This document shows positions 36,340 through 47,941 of a stretch of DNA of 64,000 bases, piece after piece (within the stretch, counting starts at the first letter, position 1; each line of letters begins with the position of its first letter). Location: positions 13,754,073 to 13,818,072 of the forward strand of contig CM038471.1 in the NCBI GenBank assembly GCA_021464415.1, in the 5' to 3' direction. The position numbers and the translations under genes are program-made. Origin of the DNA: Lonicera japonica. Taxonomy: Eukaryota; Streptophyta; Magnoliopsida; Dipsacales; Caprifoliaceae. The notes beneath the pieces were generated by a model. The model ran no database searches. It was not told the origin of the DNA and was given only the letters and a program-made list of their open reading frames with translations.

Positions 36340-37275
36340 GGTTCATGTGGCCGATGATGGAGTAAAGTTGCACCGGAGTTACGTCATGGAGTGAAGACTT
36401 TACAGACCTCATACAGGTTCTAAGTGGTCCAATCATCAGAGCTAGAGCAAGGAAGATCAAAGAGGCACTCATAATTATGGTCCAAGAGATGATGACTAAA
36501 GCTAGAGCTTAGAGAATCATTCAAGGAGATGAAGAACAAGAATGGAAAACAATGCATAGTCAATAAAATGTGGAATCAAATTTAAGGGGATTTACAGAGC
36601 ATAGAGGAGTTTCGATTTTAATGGCAGCTAAGGATGTTGGAAGATAATTTGAAGCCATGACAATCAAGTCCCAATGTTTAAAATGAAGTTCGAATCATGA
36701 TTTGCAGTAAAACAATCTTGATAAATTGAACGTTGGAATACTGCAAAAGCACTTTTGCAGTAAAACAATTTATGGAGTTTTTTTTATTGCTTAAAGCTCA
36801 AGGATTATGGTTAACTATTACAGAGTATTGTTGTGTTAGGAGTGTATTGGGGTTATTTTAAAGTGTTTATTAATTTCCTTATTGCATTAAGAAGATTCTA
36901 GGAGTTATTCTTTTTATTTTTAAGTAGGATTAGTTTATTTATTGTAATAGGATTCTAAGGCTTTGTTTTCTCCTATTTAAAGGAAGTTGTCAAACATTAT
37001 TGAAGCGATCATGGTATGCAATTATTGAGTGGTTTAACACCTTTGAGTTCTTATTCGAACTTGTTGAACAATTTGAATTTATTATTTCAATTATCCTTGA
37101 CATATCAATCAGTTCTCCACCAATTAATTGTGGCGTTCTTCATACATACCAAGGTTCAATTTTTATTACAAGGGTTGGGTTAAGGTTTCCACCTTCCATC
37201 TTTCGACAAAATTCTAAGGTTCTTGCTATATTCGTATTGAGGATCCGTCAAATTGGTTAGGAAAACGATTTGAGA
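36340..37275 (+). mobile_element. Remnant of a second Ty3/gypsy element (pol C-terminus and LTR)
   Basis: Near 36427-36512 the plus strand reads LSGPIIRARARKIKEAL, the well-known GPITRARAK-type tail of plant chromovirus polyproteins, followed by a stop. The next 700 bp has LTR-like features: CTCCTATTTAAAGGAAG near 36973 as a TATA-type promoter region, and downstream U5-like sequence with TTCTTATTCGAACTTGTTGA. No matching second LTR or target duplication was found, so only one end of the element remains. Confidence 0.5.
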
Positions 37276-37869
37276 TCACATCAACCGACTTCCCCAAGTA
37301 TATGTAAATGATGACATGCAGATATATATATATATATATATAGGTGAAATCTCAAGTATGTCAAAAAAAACTAAAAAGTTTCTGCCATCCAATTCGACAT
37401 GATAGAAGGATTTCGAGGAAGTTGATGTGATTTCAATAATCAAGATAGTGACAAAAGACAGTGATATTACATTATCTCAACCACAATATATATATATATA
37501 TATATTGAAAGAGTTTTTAAGAGACATAATCATTTCGAGCAAGAGTTATAAACCCACTTTTTAAATCCTAATGTTAAGTTGATGAAAAACATTAGGCATA
37601 CTTTGGTTAACATAGATATGCAGTGTAATAAAAAGTCTTATATATATGTATATATACATATATGTTATACATTACATAAAACCTGACACTGCCTACATAG
37701 TCGGTATGCTACGCAAATTAAGTTATAAGTAATTCAGAAAAGTGCATCAGAATACTTTTCCTTAAAGAAGACTATTAATTATGGCTTGTAGTATGTTAAG
37801 CATCCATTTGTTATTGAAGGATATCACGATTCATGTTAGAATAACTTAGAAACAAAATCCAAGTCAACT
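37276..37869. other. Spacer between retrotransposon remnants
   Basis: AT-rich, with TA microsatellites near 37321-37342 and 37486-37504 and a TATATATGTATATATACATA palindrome near 37640. It may belong to the decayed copia element that follows, but no protein motif shows this. Confidence 0.4.
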
Positions 37870-38240
37870 ACTGGTTAAATAATATAGTTAGGAGGAGTAT
37901 CTATTTATTGGATCTATGAGAAATAGACGTGCATACCTAATTCAAACGTGCAATCAGAATTCATAGCCCTACTAGTAAAACCTATAATGGGAACTCTAGA
38001 CGCATGATTAATTTTGCTAGTCTACCTACAATATACATGGTCTCTGGTAAAACCTATAATGGGAACTCTAGACACATTAGTGTAAAATATCAAATTTTAT
38101 GAGGAAGCTAATCAAAGAGAGTAATTAGATTTGGATAATCTAATATGAAAATAGTATATCCTCTAACTAAAGGTCTTACTAGAGATATCACCTTAAAAAT
38201 GTGACATAGGTCTGTAAAATAATACAATTATGCTTAATGA
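37870..38240 (+). pseudogene. Ty1/copia RNase H remnant with an internal duplication
   Basis: Plus-strand translation shows LGGGVSIYW, TCIPNSNVQSEFIAL (compare the copia KQTC...SEFIAL block) and, at the end, PLTKGLTRDITLKM (compare the copia ADPLTKGL tail). Between them the TYNGNSR segment occurs twice, at 37974-38003 and 38047-38075. Several stops are present. No LTR was identified. Confidence 0.6.
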
Positions 38241-38577
38241 AAATTCAGCTTATCTTTTGAAAATACGAGAAAGTTCAATGTGGTACCAACAAGTTAAATG
38301 ATAGTTACAAAACATTAGGAAGATAATTAATAAAGTTCCATTGTTATAGCCGGTATTGCATAAACAAGGTTAAAGAATAACTTCGTAATAGATCTTATGG
38401 AAAATTATATATACTGATCCTAGAATATATTACTCATGAAATTAGGATAAGCACAAGGCCATTAATGTACACGCAATATAAAGCTCTTACAACTTCAAAA
38501 TCAATATGTGCGATGCTTCCGGCTCTTCCCAAAGGGTCTTTAGTTCAAAATACATTCACCACAGTACCTTGACGAGA

Positions 38578-38586
38578 TTTTGAACT
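38578..38586. repeat. 9-bp target-site duplication, left (MULE)
   Basis: TTTTGAACT here is repeated exactly at 40124-40132, immediately outside the other end of the element. Nine bases is the usual duplication length for Mutator-like elements. Confidence 0.85.
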
Positions 38587-39114
38587 GGATAAAAAACACC
38601 TTAGCCGCTTAATGTTTACATTTGGTGTCACTTTGGTCCTTGATGTTCCAATTTGCTCGAATAACACCCTTAATGTATAAATCGTGATTCATTATTGTCC
38701 CAAATTGAACAGAAGTCCAATTTTCTGTCACTTTCCTGCACGTGGATTTCACATGTTAGTATTCCAAGGCTAAAATTGCCAGTTTACCCAAATGGAGGGA
38801 AAACTCCCGCCTTCTACTCTCATCCCCTTCCTAGCAACAACAATATATCATAGATATATACACACACACATTATGTACTTATATATCTATATGTATCACC
38901 ACATTAAACGTAGGAAAAAATCATTCTTCATTATAGTTTGCTGCAATTCACTCAATTTCGATTCAGCTAAGCAAGGAAAAAGAAATTGATGGGAATTTCT
39001 GCCGTAATTTTTACCGCAGAAGAAGAACTAGGATTAAGACATCATGGACAGATTTGAACCCGGGAAGTTAATTCAAAATTTGTAAGTAAGCTTCCCCAAT
39101 CACAATCAGAAGAG

Positions 39115-39150
<36 letters not shown>

Positions 39151-40123
39151 GTAATCACTAGTCCCTTCCCTTTTTTTTGTGTCAAGGCAATGAAAATCTA
39201 AAACATGGTCATTTACTTCCTTAGGGATATCTAGTTGCACAAAATTATAATCCACATATATTTCTACTCCCCTATTTATTGGGATGTAATCATAAAACTT
39301 TAACAAAACATTATTAGTTTTAATGTGTCTAAATACTATCCTCTTCCTTTTCATTACCAAGTGTTCAATGATAAATTTTAACATCACCATGATATCCCAG
39401 TTGTGTAACCATCAATTTAATTTAATTCTAAAAGTGATATTTTATATATTTCACAATGATCAACGTAAGTAATAGCTATCCCCAACATATATTCTCTTAG
39501 GAACATTCAGAAATTGTACACCATGATGTATTTTCAAAGTAAACATATCAACATCTCCTACAATGAAAAGAAAAAAAAACAAGAAAAGTAGAAAATAAGG
39601 TCTCAAGGTCAATATACATTCATCAAAACAAGCTTTAAATACATGCATTCATATTCTAATCAACGAAGATCAACAAACCGAGAAGACGAGTAGTGAAAAC
39701 TTACCATAGAATCGTGTACCAAATATCTCTAGTTCATCGGTCCTCACTTCCCAACTTATTGTAGTATTTTTCACCACTATTGATTGCTTCAATCATACAA
39801 GTTTTATGTGATTTTTTGTAAATTTTAGGGGTAAATATTAGCCCTAAATTTGCTATGTTCTTAACTTTTATGATCAGCTGTGTTATGTGTGTGGAGGTTA
39901 TAAGGTTACGAGGTGATCAAGCAATGGGTTGTGCCAATTTGCAATTTTGGCCTTGGAATACTAACATGTGAACTCCACGTGTAGGAAAGTGATGGGAAAT
40001 TGGACTTTCGTCCAATTTGGGACCATAGTGAATCATGATTTATACATTTTTGAGCAAATTGAAACATCAAGGACCAAAGTGAGACCGAATGTAAACATTA
40101 AGGGATTAAAGTGTTTTTTACCC
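38587..40123 (-). mobile_element. Non-autonomous Mutator-like element (MULE), 1.54 kb
   Basis: Long terminal inverted repeats of about 200 bp start GGATAAAAAACAC on the left and, as complement, GGGTAAAAAACAC on the right. They pair through blocks such as CTTAATGTTTACAT, TCACTTTGGTCCTTGATGTT and ACATGTTAGTATTCCAAGGC. A perfect 9-bp duplication flanks the element. The interior keeps only the start of a minus-strand transposase-type gene with a PB1-like domain. A (CAT)n run occupies 39115-39150. Confidence 0.85.
39148..39648 (-). pseudogene. N-terminal fragment of a MULE gene (PB1-like domain)
   Basis: Two open pieces read leftwards. 39648-39460 contains MFTLKIHHGVQFLNVPKRIY, the signature of the PB1-like domain that opens many plant MULE transposases. 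39390-39148 contains YIPINRGVEIYVDYN, which resembles the end of that domain. Zinc-finger and catalytic MULE domains are absent, so the element could only move with help. Inactive as a transposase. Confidence 0.6.
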
Positions 40124-40132
40124 TTTTGAACT

Positions 40133-40932
40133 ATTTGCACTAAGATTAAGTATAGGTCCGAAATACACTTCTCATTTATATACTAGATTTTGGCGATAAT
40201 GCCTTGTACATTCTTATAGTTGTATGTATCCATCATTTCTTATTATCTTAATAATATGTATTTTATTATATATAACTTTCTAATTTGGTCTCCACATGGT
40301 TCGACACTGAGACTCATCAAGGATAATCGCACTCAACTTTTTGGCGCCGTTTCTACTTGCTAGTTCTAACTATTTGGAGCACTCTTGCTTGCTCACGCAT
40401 CTCCCTCCAATGCAAACTATATATGAGTTGGAGCGTTGGTCAAATTGGGTCTAAGAGTCAGGGAACACCCAATTAAAACATAGGCGATGAGTGCTTGACC
40501 ATGATCATCTTTAATTAAGGTACAATCATAAAAAGCACACAGGTTAAGAATAAAGTAAATCAAAAGCAAGTTTTGGTGCAAAGAAATAAGGGATACAGTC
40601 TAATGTCGGAGTAGACATTCTGCATCTTATTGTTTGAAGTTGCATGCATTACTTCAAGTTATGGTCGATTTTATCTTTAAATAAATTTCATGCGTTCAAT
40701 AAATGGGCTGCATAGATGAGAGGGGGCGGTAGAATAGATGACGAGTGTTTCGACTCTAAAAATTGAGGTAATTGATACATGTACAATATCGTCCGAAGAA
40801 AATAGGTGTGCGATTATTCCAAGTGAAACCTCAAGAAGCAACTAAATTGTGTGCCCCAACACGCAAAATGTTGTTAAAACTTAATTGATACATACATACT
40901 ACATACATACATATATGTAAAAGGACTATGAT
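40133..40932. other. Spacer downstream of the KELHRLYRVQ gene
   Basis: AT-rich, presumably holding the 3' UTR of the minus-strand gene at its right edge. A segment near 40290-40345 (CGACACTGAGACTCATCAAG) is not assigned. No gene is supported. Confidence 0.4.
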
Positions 40933-43900
40933 CTACCCGAGCTTTAGATCCTGAAATAGCCAATTCGGTCGCGAACTATTTTCTTGATTTAATGTTGCGC
41001 TCGAAGAGTTGGCCATGGCTATATTGTCACGCTCGCTATAATTTTCTTTGTTTTCTCTCTTAATTGTGGTAGAGTTGCATCCCAATGTCAACGTTAGCTC
41101 AATTTTGCTACAGTCTTCATTAGATCCATTGATCCTCACCACTGAGAAATCTTCCTCGGCCGGCCTTTCAAGATCAAACCCTCTTGGGATTCCCGGTGCG
41201 TCACCAGAGCAACTGCCGCTGCGTTCTAAATCATCTCTTGAGATCTGTTGATGTTGGTCCCGCCACATTTTGGTTTGGTCGATCTTAAGTTTTAGCTCAT
41301 CCATAAGCATTTTTTGAACCCTGTACAATCGATGGAGTTCCTTGACCTGGAAATTGTAATTATATTCATATTTCTACATTATCAAAGCACTAATTGCACT
41401 ACCGATTTCTCATGAGTTACGGATTTGGTATAACTCACCTGCTTTCATTTGCGAATTAGTGATTTCTTGGCGTTTTGTTTATTAGTACTAGCTTCCGCTA
41501 CATTTCTTTTTTTCTTTGGTACCAAAAAGTTTAGGTGAGGGAGGCTTCCCCGCACAGAGTTAAGGCATGTCACTAAGCTCAATGACCGCTTACAGTAGTT
41601 CTTAAGATTTGCGAATTAGTGATTTCTTGGCTTTTTGTTTATTAGTAGTGGCCTCCACTACATTTCTTTTTTTTTTCTTTTTCCTTTTTGGTAACAAAAA
41701 GTTTAGGTGAGAGGAAGCTTCCCCATTCCAGAATCAAGGCATGCCACTAGGTCAATTACCGCTTACACAGTGACCGCTTATAGTGGTTAATATATCACCC
41801 ATCAAGAGAGATTATTAGTAGCAAGATTCGAACCTAAACTTACAAGTGAAGTTTTTGAATCCTTACTAACTCAACCATTCCTCATTGGCGAAAAATTTGG
41901 ATAATGTTTTTTCTTCTTCTTTTGCATGTTTTTTTCTTTTTTTTTTTTTCTAAAGAAGGTCAATCCCATCCAACCAAACGACCCCTTAATGTATATAATT
42001 TAAAACACATTATATATATATCAGAAAATTTCCAATGCGGACCGGGATCTTAAGCATATCCCCAATGTATTCGCAACGGAAAATCGTCACTAAAGGTTTC
42101 CGTCTGTACGGACCGGTCCGTATGGGAAATGTACCCATATATATATATATACATTTGCGATAAATTTTTTAATGCTAAAAGTATTAGATTTAAAGCCGGA
42201 ATAGCCACACTCCACATTTTTTCCTTCTAAATATATAAAATCAACCCATCGATTTTCACGTTAATTTCTTCTAACATACACCCTATCTTACAATTATACA
42301 TTTGTATTGTGTACTTAATTTAAGGTTACAGGATATAAAAATATGATAGGATAAAATAATCTTATGGTTGTTCAGGACTAAATATCAAAGTGGATAATTT
42401 ATCATGCAAAGACATCTTATTCCACATAAAGATTGAGAAAACAAATCCCACCTAGCTAGGAGGTGAGATTCTTTTATCCCATCCGAATGGGATTGAACAA
42501 TCTTAGCCAATCTTCTAACCTGTCTATCGAACGCACCCTAATAAAAGAAATCCGATGACCTCCAAAAATGCTTGTTTCTGCATAATTTTATTGGTAAAAA
42601 TCTCGATCTGAAATATGCAATTGCAAACTAAAAAAGGATTAATCATATCACAAAAATGTATAAAGTATGTGTCTCCTATTTTCACTTTGGGTATCATACT
42701 AATTTTTCGACTTAAGCGATGATATACTTTCTGTTTATTTTTAGTTGGATCATAAACAACCGTTGAACATCCATTAACGGAATGCTAATGTATCAACCTA
42801 ATGGTTTTATGTGGCCATTAAAGTTGTCCAACAAGTTTCCACATCAGCCAATGGACTTGTTACATTTAAGACAAATATGAATTAAAAATAGGGGTGTTTT
42901 TGGTTTCGGTCTGGGTAGAAATTGGTGTACCTCAAACTCTCCCCAAACTTTATATTTTTGTTTCGGTTCGGTTTTGGTTTTCGTACCTGTGGAACCCAAA
43001 TCCTCCCCAAATTATTTAGTTTTGCTGCGGTTCGGTCTCATTTGGTGGTGGGGTTTTTTTTTTGTGTGTGTATTGTTAAAACTTTAGTTAAAAATTGTAC
43101 TAAAAATAAAAAAAGAACTAAAAGACAGTACAAAACTTGTGGTCCCTACTGTATACTAATCCTTCTAATTTGGAAGCTAATTAAATTGACTTTCCTTTTG
43201 ATGAGACTTCTATGATAACAATATAGATTCACTCAAAAGGCATTACAAAAGAAATAAATAATGTTACATATGTTTATTTTAATAATTACGTTTCGGCAAT
43301 TATTTGTAAATGTAAATAGTCTACAGGCTTGAGTCATTTATAACATAAATGTTGTAAGAAAGCTTCCTTCTTCTTTTTTTCCCGATGTGTTGTAAGACAA
43401 TTTAAATAATTACCTTAAGTTAGCAATTTCTTTTTAAAAGATTCGGTTTTTTTGGTCCAATTTGGGTTACCTGAACCTCTAACCCATACCGACCCAAATC
43501 AATCGTTTTCGATTTCGGTATTGGTTTTTTTTTATTCTGAAAATTTCGGATCGCAACGGATTGACTCGGTTCGTTCATTCGGTTTTCGGATTTCTGACAA
43601 CACCCCTAATTAAAAGTGGGTTTAATCACATGCATTTAGGGGTAATTAGCAAAAATGACCCTTAAAGTTTGACTCAAATCTCTCGCTCATCCTTAAAGCT
43701 TCTAATTTGGGTTGAAATATCCTTAAAGTTTTTTAATTTCGGTTTAAGCATCCTTAATATTTCTAATTTTAATTGAAATATCTAAAAATGCCCCTTAAAA
43801 GAGTGGCTCGTGACAACCACACGCATTTTCCATTCATCTTTTTAACGGGACATCCGTTTTTGGACGAGTGAGGGAAAATATAAAACTTTAAGAATGTTTT

Positions 43901-46900
43901 AACCAAAAATTAAACTGTAGAAACGAGTGAAAGATTTAGGTCAAACTTTATGAACTATTTTTACTAATTACCCTCCATTTAGAGACCCATGAATGAAGTT
44001 CCTCTTCATTGAAAAGTAATACATATATACAGAAAATTTGGCATACTACAAATTAGTCTGACAAATTGGACTTATAACATCAATTTTTTATCGCTCAAAA
44101 TATTTCTCTATTGTTTTAGCGACGTTTTTAATCTGTATAAGAACTATATATACACTACCGCAATTTTAAACCCATGGATTAAAGCCTTCCAAAATATTTC
44201 CATATCTATTAGTCACTACACCAAAATTCGCTAATTGGCACGGTTCTACACCGTGGTTGACCGACTTTGGCACCGCTCCGAGCCGTGCTACTATATATAT
44301 AAGTTTTCATTGGAATTAGTAAATCTAAAATCATAGCTACTATATAATTTATTTTTTTAAGATCATAGCTACTATATAATAAATGTATTTTTTAAGATTT
44401 ATTATGGCATTATTTAAAGAATTATGGGATCTGCGCGCGCATTTTATTTTTTAGCTTATTCAAATCTTAGAGAAAAGTCAAAAGTCCACTTTTTAGAGAG
44501 GGCGGGAGATAAGGTCAAAGGTGGGAAAGATGAAATGAGTATTAGCACCATATTGCCACTGTCTTTTGCAGTATCGGATCAGGCAGGGCGATAGACCGTG
44601 CTAAATATGTGCCAAGAACTACCAAAATTTGGCACCGTGCCAAACTTACGTACCAGTTAGCGAATTTTGATATAGTGAGTTACGATTTCTAAACCCAAAT
44701 TCTTTAAGCCCTATTTTTGCAACCCTCTTCTTCACTGAAAGTTCCTCTTCATTGAAAGGTAATACGTATATATAGAAAATTTGTCAAACGAACCGGTCCG
44801 TACAAATTGGACCTTTAACAACAATTTTTCATCACTAAAAATATCTCCCACTTCCACTGATAATGGATTCTATTGCTCTACTTTATATTGTTTCTGATTT
44901 TAGAACAGTATTTATTGATAGATTTTTATCTTAGTTTCAATTTTTATATTAGTGTTTTTACGATTTCTAATTTTTTATGCCATAATTCGTAATTTGGTAT
45001 AATAGGTGATTATTTGCATAAAATTAAGTGATTTAGGCTGGTCTAAACCCTAATTTTAACTTTTAGTCTACTTTATGACTTTAAATAATTGGGGCAATTA
45101 AAAAAAATGTCTTATTAGAGAAAGATTTTCACACTAAAGCCAAGGAATAATTTTTTTCTAAATAAATGGCCTATTTTTTATTTTATTAATAATATAACAT
45201 GTGTCTTTTTTTTTCATTGTAAAATGACATTCCAGCCCTTAAAATAAACTAAAAAATACCAATATGCATTAAAATATGGACTGCAATATGAACTTTGCAG
45301 TCCATATTTCACTGCAATATGAACTTTGCAGTCGATATTTTTGGTGCAAAGTTCATATTGCAGTCCATATTTTATTGCAATGTGAACTTTGCAGTCCATA
45401 TTTTTAGTGCAAAGTTCATATTGCAGTCCATATTTCACTGCAATATGAACTTTGTAGTTCATATTTTACTGCAATATGAACTTTGCAGTCCATATTTTTT
45501 GTGCAAATTTCATAAAAAAGGGTAATTTAGGTAATACATAACATGTTTTTATTAATTAAATGATATTTAAATTTATTCAAATATATTCATTTAAAATATA
45601 AAACAAAATAGGCTTCTTACACTAATTACCAATTAAAAATAGGCCCTTCATTCAAAAAAATATTATTCATTGGATTTTTGGTAAAAATCAATGTGTAATA
45701 AGCCCTTCTACCTAATTTCTAGTAAATAATTTATGTTTTTGTGTACTTTAAATATATTGCCCCCCCCCCCCCCCCCCTTGTGGTTACATTGGATTACTAG
45801 CTCCGCCACTGCTTGTTGTGTATGTTTTGTGTAGGCGTCGGAAGCGGTATGGTAAAAACCGAAACCAACTTGAAAATTTTGGTTTTAGTTTCACGAATTT
45901 GAATATCAAAAACTGAAAAATACCAAAACGTAAGGGGACAGTATCTATTAACTTTATATTTTATATATAATATATAATGCAATACTTTTGGCTATACTAT
46001 ATTATGTGCTATAATTTTAAAGTTCTTTCCTTAAATGATAGTATTGTATATATAAATTTATCTAAAGAGACACATGAGATATTATAAGATTATTAATATA
46101 TTTATGGCCTAATTCTTAAAATTTGTATCCCATTAGTTCAAGGTTATGTATATTTTAACACTTTTATGTTAATGAAGTCATCATGATAGTTCCTCAACTT
46201 ATTTTTTGACTTCTTACAAAAACATATTGTTTTAAAGTTCATTTAAAGGTTATTAAGTATCTAATTTTGAGCGAGAGAATTGTCTCAGTAGTAAGGAACC
46301 CCTTGGGATTTGGAGAAGAGTGGGAGCAGTTCCAATGCACCAGGGGGACATTAATAAATATACTTTAAAGACATCTAGTTATCCTAGGATCCAACTCTTC
46401 TAGAATTATGAAAATAATGTCAGAATTTAAAGTCTGAAAATCAAAATAATAGTTTTTGAATTAGATAATTTAGATTTTGAATCCCTGCCAAAAGAATATA
46501 AAGCCTCAGGTGGTGACTCATTTGAATAAAAACCAATCTTTCAAAATCTAAGCCGTTTAATTTAAGACGAAATTTTAAATATCTAGCAATTTTTATCATT
46601 CTAGAAAGGATGGGATGTGTTGCCCTTGTATAAGTTTAACTTATTCACATTTCATTATATATATACACACACACATACATTTTAGAGTGGTTTTTTTTTT
46701 TTAAAACAAAAAACAAAAGGTTGCATTAATTATGTGAAAATGGTGTTACTTATGAATTATATATATAAAGGATGATAATTTGTTTGAGTGACACACCTGG
46801 TGTTTAAATATATCTTCATGGATGAGTAATGTCTTTTTAATTGACTCTGTATTGTGTGGTTGTAGCATCTTCAATTCCTCTTCTTTATACTCTCCCCCCA

Positions 46901-46947
46901 CAATAACTTTCTAATGGATTATTTACATGTTCAAGTTTGGTTCCCAT
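40933..46947 (-). CDS. Plant protein with a KELHRLYRVQ motif (DUF863-related), two coding exons, apparent frameshift
   Basis: Function unknown. Coding exons on the minus strand are 46947-46797 (ATG at 46947, start MGTKLEHVNNPLESYC) and 41346-40933 (stop TAG). The splice joins KTLLIHEDIFKHQ to VKELHRLYRVQKMLMDELK, the conserved block of this plant family. The second exon continues with ERSGSCSGD, RGFDLERPAEED and ELTLTLG (an LxLxL-type stretch), and ends in NQENSSRPNWLFQDLKLG, all typical of short family members. Expected length is about 188 residues. Oddity: a run of six G near 46904-46909 puts the ATG out of frame with the rest of the exon; five G would restore it. This is either a homopolymer error or a real knockout. 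A 5' UTR exon ending at 51552 is possible. The intron is 5.4 kb and full of mobile DNA. Confidence 0.7.
41450..41785. repeat. 160-bp tandem direct duplication with SINE tail
   Basis: Copies start at 41450 and 41610. Both read TGCGAATTAGTGATTTCTTG, then a TTTGTTTATTAGTA block, a T-rich tract, AAAAAGTTTAGGTGAG and AGGCATG-CACTA. The right copy continues into the complete SINE; the left copy stops earlier. Confidence 0.8.
41667..41889 (-). mobile_element. tRNA-derived SINE in the intron
   Basis: On the minus strand the head has an A-box-like TGGTTGAGTTAGTAAGG and, about 45 bases on, a B-box-like GGTTCGAATC, the two internal polymerase III promoter parts. The body is followed by an A-rich tail (T-rich at 41667-41690 on the plus strand). 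This arrangement is that of a SINE. A target duplication was not clear. Confidence 0.55.
42888..43607. mobile_element. GGTTCGG-rich element with short inverted ends (about 720 bp)
   Basis: It starts near TAGGGGTGTT and ends AACACCCCT, which pair. AATTAAAA occurs on both sides (42880-42887 and 43608-43615) as a likely 8-bp duplication, suggesting hAT-like insertion. Both inner flanks are rich in TTCGGTTCGGTTTTGG-type repeats. No conserved coding region; frames inside are low-complexity. Confidence 0.6.
43640..43974. mobile_element. MITE (335 bp)
   Basis: The left end GGGTAATTAGCAAAAATGAC and the next AAAGTTTGACTCAAATCT pair with the complement of the right end (AGATTTAGGTCAAACTTTAT, then TTTTTACTAATTACCC). 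CATTTAG flanks both sides (43633-43639 and 43975-43981), a likely target duplication. No coding. Confidence 0.75.
44214..44677. mobile_element. Non-autonomous CACTA element (464 bp)
   Basis: It starts CACTACACCAAAATTCGCTA and ends with the near complement, TTAGCGAATTTTGATATAGTG read as its last bases. CACTA termini are diagnostic of CACTA/En-Spm elements. The 3-bp duplication AGT flanks it (44211-44213 and 44678-44680), the right length for the family. Subterminal GGCACGGT/ACCGTG motifs are repeated. No transposase. Confidence 0.85.
45085..45715. mobile_element. Foldback-type element carrying a palindromic tandem array
   Basis: Outer arms pair imperfectly: CTAAAGCCAAGGAATAATTT and AAATAAATGGCCTATTTTT on the left against the complement of AAAAATAGGCCCTTCATTC and ATATTATTCATTGGATTTTT on the right. 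Between them lies the palindromic array listed separately. No target duplication was fixed. Confidence 0.45.
45272..45507. repeat. Array of alternating inverted repeats (CTGCAATATGAACTTTGCAG)
   Basis: About seven copies of a roughly 30-base module read alternately on each strand: ATATGAACTTTGCAGTCCAT forward, and GCAAAGTTCATATTGCAGTC reversed. The module itself contains CTGCAA/TTGCAG. Both strands are therefore open in at least one frame, which makes spurious ORFs. The transcript could fold into long hairpins. Confidence 0.9.
45760..45777. repeat. Homopolymer of 18 C
   Basis: An uninterrupted C run inside the large intron, next to the foldback element. It is the second long G/C homopolymer in an otherwise AT-rich window. 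Confidence 0.9.
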
Positions 46948-47941
46948 TCCTGCCAAAAAAAAAAAGACAACAACAACAACAACAACAACAAAAGAGTCAA
47001 TTTGAATCAAAATTGACTACAATATGCATCACAACAAAAAAAATTCATTAATTGCACAAACTGCCATATAAAATTACTATATTTTTGTGTACAAGCAATA
47101 CTTGTTGTTTTTATATACTCGTTTTTTAAATATAGAATTGAAAAATCTAAGAATTGGCTTAATGGTAAAGTGTCATATGCTAATAGCTTTGTAGCACATT
47201 AATGGTAGTGTCACGGATTCGATTCACATGTCATTTAAGAGACGATGGCGCCAATATCGCCAATAATGACCTACGTAGAGCAAGAGGCCTCAGCATTGAG
47301 CGTATAGAGGCATCGGCCTCAGCAAGGGAAGAGGAGAAGATCTCGAGACATTAGCGACCATCGGTGCCATCACAACGCATGGATTGGCTTGAATGGGTTC
47401 GAGAGCTTCCATGATGTGCCGCAAGAAGAAGAATCAGAGCTCATAAAAGTCCAAAATATATAAAATGTCTTTAATGAACAGCCTCGCTCTAAGTGGCAAC
47501 GACATTTTCGCAAGAATGTTGGGCCTGAAGTGAAAAGAAAAGGAAGCTGAATTCCGGATTGCAAGAAGATTTGAGAAAACTAAGAAGAACTCCAGAGGAA
47601 GGGTTTGCACAAGCACAAATAAGATCATATGGAACAACTTGTACTTGGAGGGATTTGAATATAGAATCTCCTGCTAAATAGATCGATCACTCACAAGGAC
47701 CTAGTTAACCACTAGACCACCCTATAGGGTTAAATAAGATCATATGGAGGGAAAGTGAAATTGCGCCAAGGCCTCCATTTATAAGCGGCCGAGTCCAAGG
47801 AAAACATAAGACTGCGAAGTGTCCCATCTCGTAACCATCAAGGCTACCCCACATCCCACCAAAAAGCCGCCTATGTCATCGGATGCAGGGGGAGACAAAT
47901 GAGGAAGTGACATGAAAGATTGAAACCCGGCCCCAAGCTAT
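46948..47941. other. Upstream region of the KELHRLYRVQ gene with SINE-like pieces
   Basis: A (CAA)n run lies near 46969-46990. At 47150-47225 there is a TGGCTTAATGGTAAAG box followed by GGATTCGATTC, resembling polymerase III A and B boxes. On the minus strand at about 47735-47650, GGTGGTCTAGTGGTTAAC and ATTCAAATCC form a similar pair. These look like SINE heads, but their ends could not be set. The rest, 47230-47930, is less AT-rich and probably transposon-derived. Confidence 0.35.

Noticed and set aside
45214..45525. Repeat-rich ORFs on both strands (VHIAVKYGLQ-type and FILQSIF-type repeats)
   Set aside because: They are produced by the palindromic tandem array; no start context or domain supports a protein.
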